From contig NZ_FONM01000005.1 of NCBI RefSeq assembly GCF_900112935.1, positions 62,001 through 126,000 on the forward strand: a DNA stretch of 64,000 bases, written 5' to 3'. The position numbers and the translations under genes are program-made. Under the pieces are notes generated by a model, which was not told where the DNA came from, searched no databases, and worked only from the letters and a program-made list of their open reading frames with translations. How positions within the stretch are numbered: position 1 is the first letter of the stretch; each line of letters starts with the position of its first letter. The stretch is from Trichococcus pasteurii. GTDB taxonomy: Bacteria > Bacillota > Bacilli > Lactobacillales > Aerococcaceae. Below are positions 60,292 through 64,000 of this stretch, piece after piece.

Positions 60292-61497
60292 TTAAGCATG
60301 GCTTGTGCCATTGTGTTTCCCGCGCTTATAGAAAAGAAACATCAAAAAGGCCGAAAGCAGGGCCGTTAAGGAACCAAAATAGAAAGGCACCTGATTATTG
60401 AACGTGTCATAGAGCCAGCCGCCGATCAGGCTGGCCGGCAGCAGCGTCATCCCCAAGAGTGCGTTGTAGAGGCCCAGCCCAGTGCCTTTCTTTTCCTTGC
60501 CGATGATATCGGATACCAGAGCTTTCTGGATGCCGTCCGTCGCGGCGCTGTAAAGTCCGTAGAAGGCGAACAGGATGACAATTTCGAAGGGCGTCGCAGC
60601 CTTTCCGAAGCCGAAATAAATCAGCGAAAACACCAGATAGCCGCCGATGATGATCCGCTTGCGGCCGATTTTGTCGGACAGTTTCCCGAGCGGAACGGCA
60701 AAGGCGACCGAAACCGCGTTGAACACCAGATACATGATCGGGATGAAGGCATCGCGGACGCCGACGTCACTCGCCTTGATCAAAAGCAAGGCATCCGTCG
60801 AATTCCCCAACGTGAAAAGAAAGACGATGAGCAGGAACAGATAGAAATCCTTAGGGAAATCACGGAAAGCCAGTTTGCCGAGCCGCTCCGATTTGGCGCG
60901 CTTGGCTTCCTTCACAAAAAAGATGATCGACAATAGCCCCAACAATCCGGGGATGGCCGCAAACAGGAAGACACGCCGGTAATCGCCGGGAAAAGCTGCC
61001 AATACGGCAAAGGCAATCAGCGGCCCGACAATGGCCCCGCTGTTGTCCATCGCCTTATGGAAACCGAAATTCAGGCCGGCGTTGTTGTTTTCCTCCGAAG
61101 AACCTGCCACAAGACTGTCTCGGGGAGCGGTGCGGATGCCTTTGCCGACGCGTTCAACAAAACGGATCGCCAGAACCTGCAGCGGTGTCGTCACGAATGC
61201 GAACAACGGGGAAAGGAGCGCGGTGATGCCGTAGCCGATGACCATGAAAGGCTTGTTTCGGCCGATTTTGTCGCTCCACCAGCCGGAGAGTGATTTCAGG
61301 ACGGAGGCGGTGCTTTCGGCAATCCCTTCGATCAAGGAAATCTCCGTTTTCGAAGCGCCCATTGTCGTCAGGAACAACGGCAGGATGCTGTACACCATTT
61401 TAGTCGTCGTATCCGTCAGGAAACTGGTCAAGCCGACAAAGAAAATATTGCTTTCGACGCCGAGGATCCGCTTTTTCTTTTTCTGATTATTCGCCAT
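60292..61497 (-). CDS. MFS transporter
   Basis: The 401-residue protein has twelve helices and MFS marks: FVGLTSFLTDTTTKMVYSILPLFL, GWWSDKIGRNKPFMVIGYG (motif A), FVERVGKGIRTAPRDSLVA, and in the second half GKLSDKIGRKRIIIGGYLVF. This combination with GKGIRTAPRD is typical of a group annotated as general or drug efflux permeases. The start at 61497 follows AAGAAGG; a longer frame upstream has no site. Substrate is unknown. Confidence 0.9.
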   Translation of the reverse strand: MANNQKKKKRILGVESNIFFVGLTSFLTDTTTKMVYSILPLFLTTMGASKTEISLIEGIAESTASVLKSLSGWWSDKIGRNKPFMVIGYGITALLSPLFAFVTTPLQVLAIRFVERVGKGIRTAPRDSLVAGSSEENNNAGLNFGFHKAMDNSGAIVGPLIAFAVLAAFPGDYRRVFLFAAIPGLLGLLSIIFFVKEAKRAKSERLGKLAFRDFPKDFYLFLLIVFLFTLGNSTDALLLIKASDVGVRDAFIPIMYLVFNAVSVAFAVPLGKLSDKIGRKRIIIGGYLVFSLIYFGFGKAATPFEIVILFAFYGLYSAATDGIQKALVSDIIGKEKKGTGLGLYNALLGMTLLPASLIGGWLYDTFNNQVPFYFGSLTALLSAFLMFLFYKRGKHNGTSHA

Positions 61498-61686
61498 CCC
61501 GAAAACCTTCTTTCCGCTTATTTCTTCAACTCCATTTAATTCCTTTTCCGGCCAAAAGTCTAGCAGAGCGACCGCGCACGCACACCCATCCCGCGCGGTA
61601 CGGACAAATGGATAATCAGCCGGAATTTTGGTAAAGTGTACTTGTTGAAATGTCCGGACTGAACAGGTCTTTAGGGAGGAATCGGA

Positions 61687-62235
61687 ATGGAAAAGTTGCA
61701 GTTCAATCAAACCATTTTGCGCTTGAGAAAAGGCGATATCACCCGTTGCGAAGTTGATGCCATCGTCAATGCCGCCAATGAGAGCCTGCTTGGCGGAGGA
61801 GGAGTCGACGGCGCTATCCATCGTGCCGCCGGGCCGGAACTGTTGGCTGCCTGCCGACTGTTGAACGGGTGCCGTACCGGCGAGGCGAAACTCACGCCAG
61901 GCTTCCGACTCAAAGCCGCTTATGTCATCCACACGGTCGGTCCAGTCTGGATGGGCGGAACGCACGGAGAAGCTGATTTGCTGTCTTCCTGTTACCAAAA
62001 ATCATTGGAACTGGCTGACGCCAACAGAATCCGGACACTTGCCTTTCCGGCGATCAGCACCGGCATTTACGGTTATCCGCTGGACCAGGCGACAACCATC
62101 GCTGTCGGAACCGTCCGGAAATATCTGGAAAATCATCCGCAAACAATCTTAAAAGAAATAACGTTTGTCTGCTTCGATGATGCGACAGTGCATGTATATG
62201 AGCAGGCATTCGAAGAATCGGAAAGGGGGAATTGA
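61687..62235 (+). CDS. Macrodomain protein, O-acetyl-ADP-ribose deacetylase type
   Basis: The 182-residue protein is a MacroD/YmdB-type macrodomain: [40 protein letters not shown] holds the catalytic Asn/Asp and ADP-ribose loop, and [16 protein letters not shown] the second loop. It removes acetyl or ADP-ribosyl groups from ADP-ribose derivatives. AGGGAGGAA precedes the ATG. No ADP-ribosyltransferase or sirtuin lies nearby. The zinc-ribbon gene follows after three bases. Confidence 0.92.
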   Translation: MEKLQFNQTILRLRKGDITRCEVDAIVNAANESLLGGGGVDGAIHRAAGPELLAACRLLNGCRTGEAKLTPGFRLKAAYVIHTVGPVWMGGTHGEADLLSSCYQKSLELADANRIRTLAFPAISTGIYGYPLDQATTIAVGTVRKYLENHPQTILKEITFVCFDDATVHVYEQAFEESERGN

Positions 62236-62238
62236 TTG

Positions 62239-62622
62239 ATGTTTTTGTTTTTTGACGTATTGCCGTTCCGCAAGCAACTTGAATACAACCAGACGATCAC
62301 GTGCAGCAGATGCGGCCACTTTGGGCGCTACGAGGTTTATCTCGTGGGTAATCGTTTCCGCCTGTTTTTCATCCCGATCATCACATTCGGGAAAAAGTAT
62401 CTCGTCCGCACAACCTGTTGCGATACTTGGTACCTGCTTGATCCTGATGTAGGCAAAGCGATCGAACGGAAAGAATCTGTATCGATCCGGGACAGCGATC
62501 TGCAGATGTATCAGACGGGTGAACCGCTTGAAAGCAGATGCCCCAGTTGCGGGGCATCCTATCCTCAAGGCGCGCATTTTTGCCCGAATTGCGGAGCGAA
62601 AGTGGACGAACAGGAACGCTGA
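62239..62622 (+). CDS. Zinc-ribbon protein
   Basis: The 127-residue protein has an N-terminal zinc-ribbon half (TCSRCGHFGRYEVY.. with a distal TTCCDTWY) and a C-terminal double CxxC ribbon, CPSCGASYPQGAHFCPNCGAK. The middle contains FRLFFIPIITFGKKYLV, common in small bacterial zinc-ribbon proteins of unknown function. The start at 62239 follows GGGGG; it begins three bases after the macrodomain gene and is probably cotranscribed. Confidence 0.82.
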   Translation: MFLFFDVLPFRKQLEYNQTITCSRCGHFGRYEVYLVGNRFRLFFIPIITFGKKYLVRTTCCDTWYLLDPDVGKAIERKESVSIRDSDLQMYQTGEPLESRCPSCGASYPQGAHFCPNCGAKVDEQER

Positions 62623-62664
62623 CAGAATGCCGACGAAATAAATGAAAGACAATTAACTGAAAGC

Positions 62665-62692
62665 GTTGCAAATTGCACAATTATGGTATACT
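62665..62692 (+). promoter_or_regulatory. Promoter of the DUF975 gene
   Basis: GTTGCA (62665-62670), 16 bases and TATACT (62687-62692) form a plausible promoter 38 bases before the start codon. TTGCAA-ATTGCACAA also contains short repeated TTGCA elements. Confidence 0.5.
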
Positions 62693-62729
62693 ACAATTAT
62701 CGAAATTTGTAAGGGGTGGTCATAATCAT

Positions 62730-63557
62730 ATGTTAACGAATAAAGAAATCAGATCAACTGCTCGAGAATATCTACGCGGCAATTATAAAATGGCGGTCAT
62801 CAACCTGATCCTTATCACGATCGCGAACAGCGTGCTGCAATCGGTAATCAGAACGCTGACTGGCGAAAGCGCGTTGAACATGCGGATGACAGGGGAGACT
62901 TTGCCGAATTGGGATTCTGTCTTTTCGATGCAATACTCACCTTTTCAAACAACACTGAATGTCGTCCTTTCGATCATCGTGGCGTTGATCATAGGCTCCA
63001 TGCAGATGGGAAATGAATGGGGATATCTGGATATGCTCGACGGCACGCCTCTTTCATCAGGCCACCTGCTCAAACCGTTTGAAAATCAGTTGTCCAAGAC
63101 GCTCGGCGTTCTTGCGCTGCAAGCCGTCTACGTTATTTTATGGTCCGTCTTGCTGATCATACCGGGCATCATCAAGCTGTATTCCTTGGCATTATCGAAC
63201 TTCATTTATTTCGATAACCCGGATATGAAAACGACGGATATCCTGAGACAAAGCGAAGCCTTCATGAAAGGCAAGAAGATGCGACTTTTCCAATTGGATC
63301 TGACTTATTTTGTTGTCTACCTGATCCCGGTCGCGCTGTTCCTGGGTATCGGGGTTTCCGCGTTTTCGATGTATGCCGGAGCGGCGAACGCCGACTCAGA
63401 TGCGTTGCTGTACCAAGCGTTGTTGCTAGTGGGATTGATGCTGGCTGCATTCGCCATCTTCGGAATCCTGACCTTCATCGTTGAGCCAAGAAGAAAAGCG
63501 GCGCGTGCGGTCTTCTATTCGGAAGTGCTGAAGGAAGAAAACCTCATCGTCGGTTGA
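62730..63557 (+). CDS. DUF975-family membrane protein
   Basis: The 275-residue protein matches DUF975: EIRSTAREYLRGNYKMAVINLILI at the N-terminus, FENQLSKTLGVLALQAVYVILWSVLLIIPGIIKLYSLALSNFIYFDNP and ILRQSEAFMKGKKMRLFQLDLTY. It has about five or six membrane helices. The function is unknown. AAGGGGTGG lies ten bases before the ATG at 62730. The final gene follows after 46 bases. Confidence 0.88.
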   Translation: MLTNKEIRSTAREYLRGNYKMAVINLILITIANSVLQSVIRTLTGESALNMRMTGETLPNWDSVFSMQYSPFQTTLNVVLSIIVALIIGSMQMGNEWGYLDMLDGTPLSSGHLLKPFENQLSKTLGVLALQAVYVILWSVLLIIPGIIKLYSLALSNFIYFDNPDMKTTDILRQSEAFMKGKKMRLFQLDLTYFVVYLIPVALFLGIGVSAFSMYAGAANADSDALLYQALLLVGLMLAAFAIFGILTFIVEPRRKAARAVFYSEVLKEENLIVG

Positions 63558-63603
63558 TTTCTCTATACCTTACAATCGAATTTTCCAGAAAAGGAGCGGA
63601 ATA

Positions 63604-64000
63604 ATGGAACCAAGAATCAAAAGAGAAGCACCGAGCATCACAACCGATCTGCGCAGTGATACCGTCCAAGTTCCCAGCGTAATCCGGAACTGTTCCGGAA
63701 TCAGGATTTTTGGGAAGCGGATCAAATCCCTGATCTTTACGACGGATATCGCCATCATCCTGAATAACGATGCAGATGCTGTCATCGCGGTTTATCCATT
63801 TACCCCGCATCCGGCGGTCATCCAAAGCATTGCCAACGTCTCAACGATTCCGATCCTTTCCGGTGTCGGTGGGGGGACGACCCAGGGCAAACGCAGCGCC
63901 AACATTTCCTTGTTTTCGGAGGCTCAAGGTTCCTTGGCTGTCGTCGTCAATGCGCCGACACCGATCGAAACGATCAAACAGATCGAAGAGGCGGTTGATA
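63604..64000 (+). CDS. Conserved hydrolase-like TIM-barrel protein, N-terminal part
   Basis: The frame is open from the ATG at 63604 to the right edge (132 codons). It contains ITTDLRSDTVQVPSVIRNCSGIRI, LIFTTDIAIILNNDADAVIAVYPFTPHPAVIQSI and PILSGVGGGTTQGKRSANISLFSE, matching a conserved Lactobacillales protein usually annotated as hydrolase, about 235 residues, with a barrel-like phosphate loop GVGGG. The reaction is unknown. AAAAGGAG precedes the start. About 100 residues lie outside the window. Confidence 0.75.
   Translation, partial: MEPRIKREAPSITTDLRSDTVQVPSVIRNCSGIRIFGKRIKSLIFTTDIAIILNNDADAVIAVYPFTPHPAVIQSIANVSTIPILSGVGGGTTQGKRSANISLFSEAQGSLAVVVNAPTPIETIKQIEEAVD

Noticed and set aside
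61498-61998. N-terminal extension of the MFS protein on the minus strand
   Set aside because: The extra 167 codons have no transporter features, overlap the start of the macrodomain gene, and a proper ribosome site precedes the ATG at 61497.

Overview
The window looks like chromosome of a low-GC-phylum Gram-positive of the family Carnobacteriaceae, most likely Trichococcus. The reasons are Lactobacillales-type proteins throughout, an Arg T-box on argS, strong AGGAGG-type ribosome sites, and a photolyase / DUF2238 / heliorhodopsin cassette of the kind I remember from Trichococcus. Genus assignment is inference. No rRNA, tRNA or CRISPR array was seen.

Layout. 1-6.3 kb: a partial DUF7000-like protein, a membrane protein, a decayed GyrI-like gene, an SDR behind a MerR-type promoter, an Old Yellow Enzyme, a lipoprotein, a ZIP transporter, a methyltransferase and a HIT protein. 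6.3-6.6 kb: tandem structured repeats. 6.6-12.4 kb: a pentapeptide protein, then class II photolyase, DUF2238 and heliorhodopsin, small genes, and a CMD/AhpD-like protein behind a CsoR-type operator. 12.5-15.7 kb: nadABC behind a NiaR-type operator. 15.9-20.4 kb: a TspO-like protein, GyrI-like and DUF5655 genes, then an IS200/IS605 remnant whose truncated TnpA is fused in frame to the N-terminal third of a nucleoside kinase, followed by a large TnpB. 20.5-27.3 kb: a three-gene coupled operon, LLM oxidoreductase, flavodoxin, RtcB ligase and a HAAS-type membrane protein. 27.5-34.2 kb: acetate transporter, DUF6544, a divergent P-type ATPase, a SHOCT protein and two adjacent radical SAM enzymes.

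34.2-44.4 kb: a long foldback, UMF1-type MFS, SOUL protein, barnase/barstar pair, RibD-C reductase, AlkD-like repair protein, hydrolase, GNAT, T-box-argS, a second tandem set of structured repeats, and a CLC transporter. 44.4-53.6 kb: GyrI-like plus MATE, NAD(P)-binding protein, methyltransferase, an antiporter behind a leader that resembles the fluoride riboswitch, a nucleotidyltransferase-like protein, SIMPL protein and a MurE-family ligase. 53.8-59.6 kb: a catabolic-looking cluster (lyase, GNAT, Ldh2-type dehydrogenase, M20 amidohydrolase, MmgE/PrpD). 59.8-64 kb: YdbC/PC4, a cluster of three hairpins, MFS, macrodomain, zinc ribbon, DUF975 and a partial hydrolase-like protein.

The most distinctive items are the structured repeats beginning on the TAG stop codons of the HIT gene and argS, with covarying helices around conserved internal loops; the photolyase-heliorhodopsin cassette; the kinase-TnpA fusion; the riboswitch-like leader on the antiporter; the two-enzyme radical SAM operon; and the lyase/epimerase-type catabolic cluster containing an AT-rich dehydrogenase gene.
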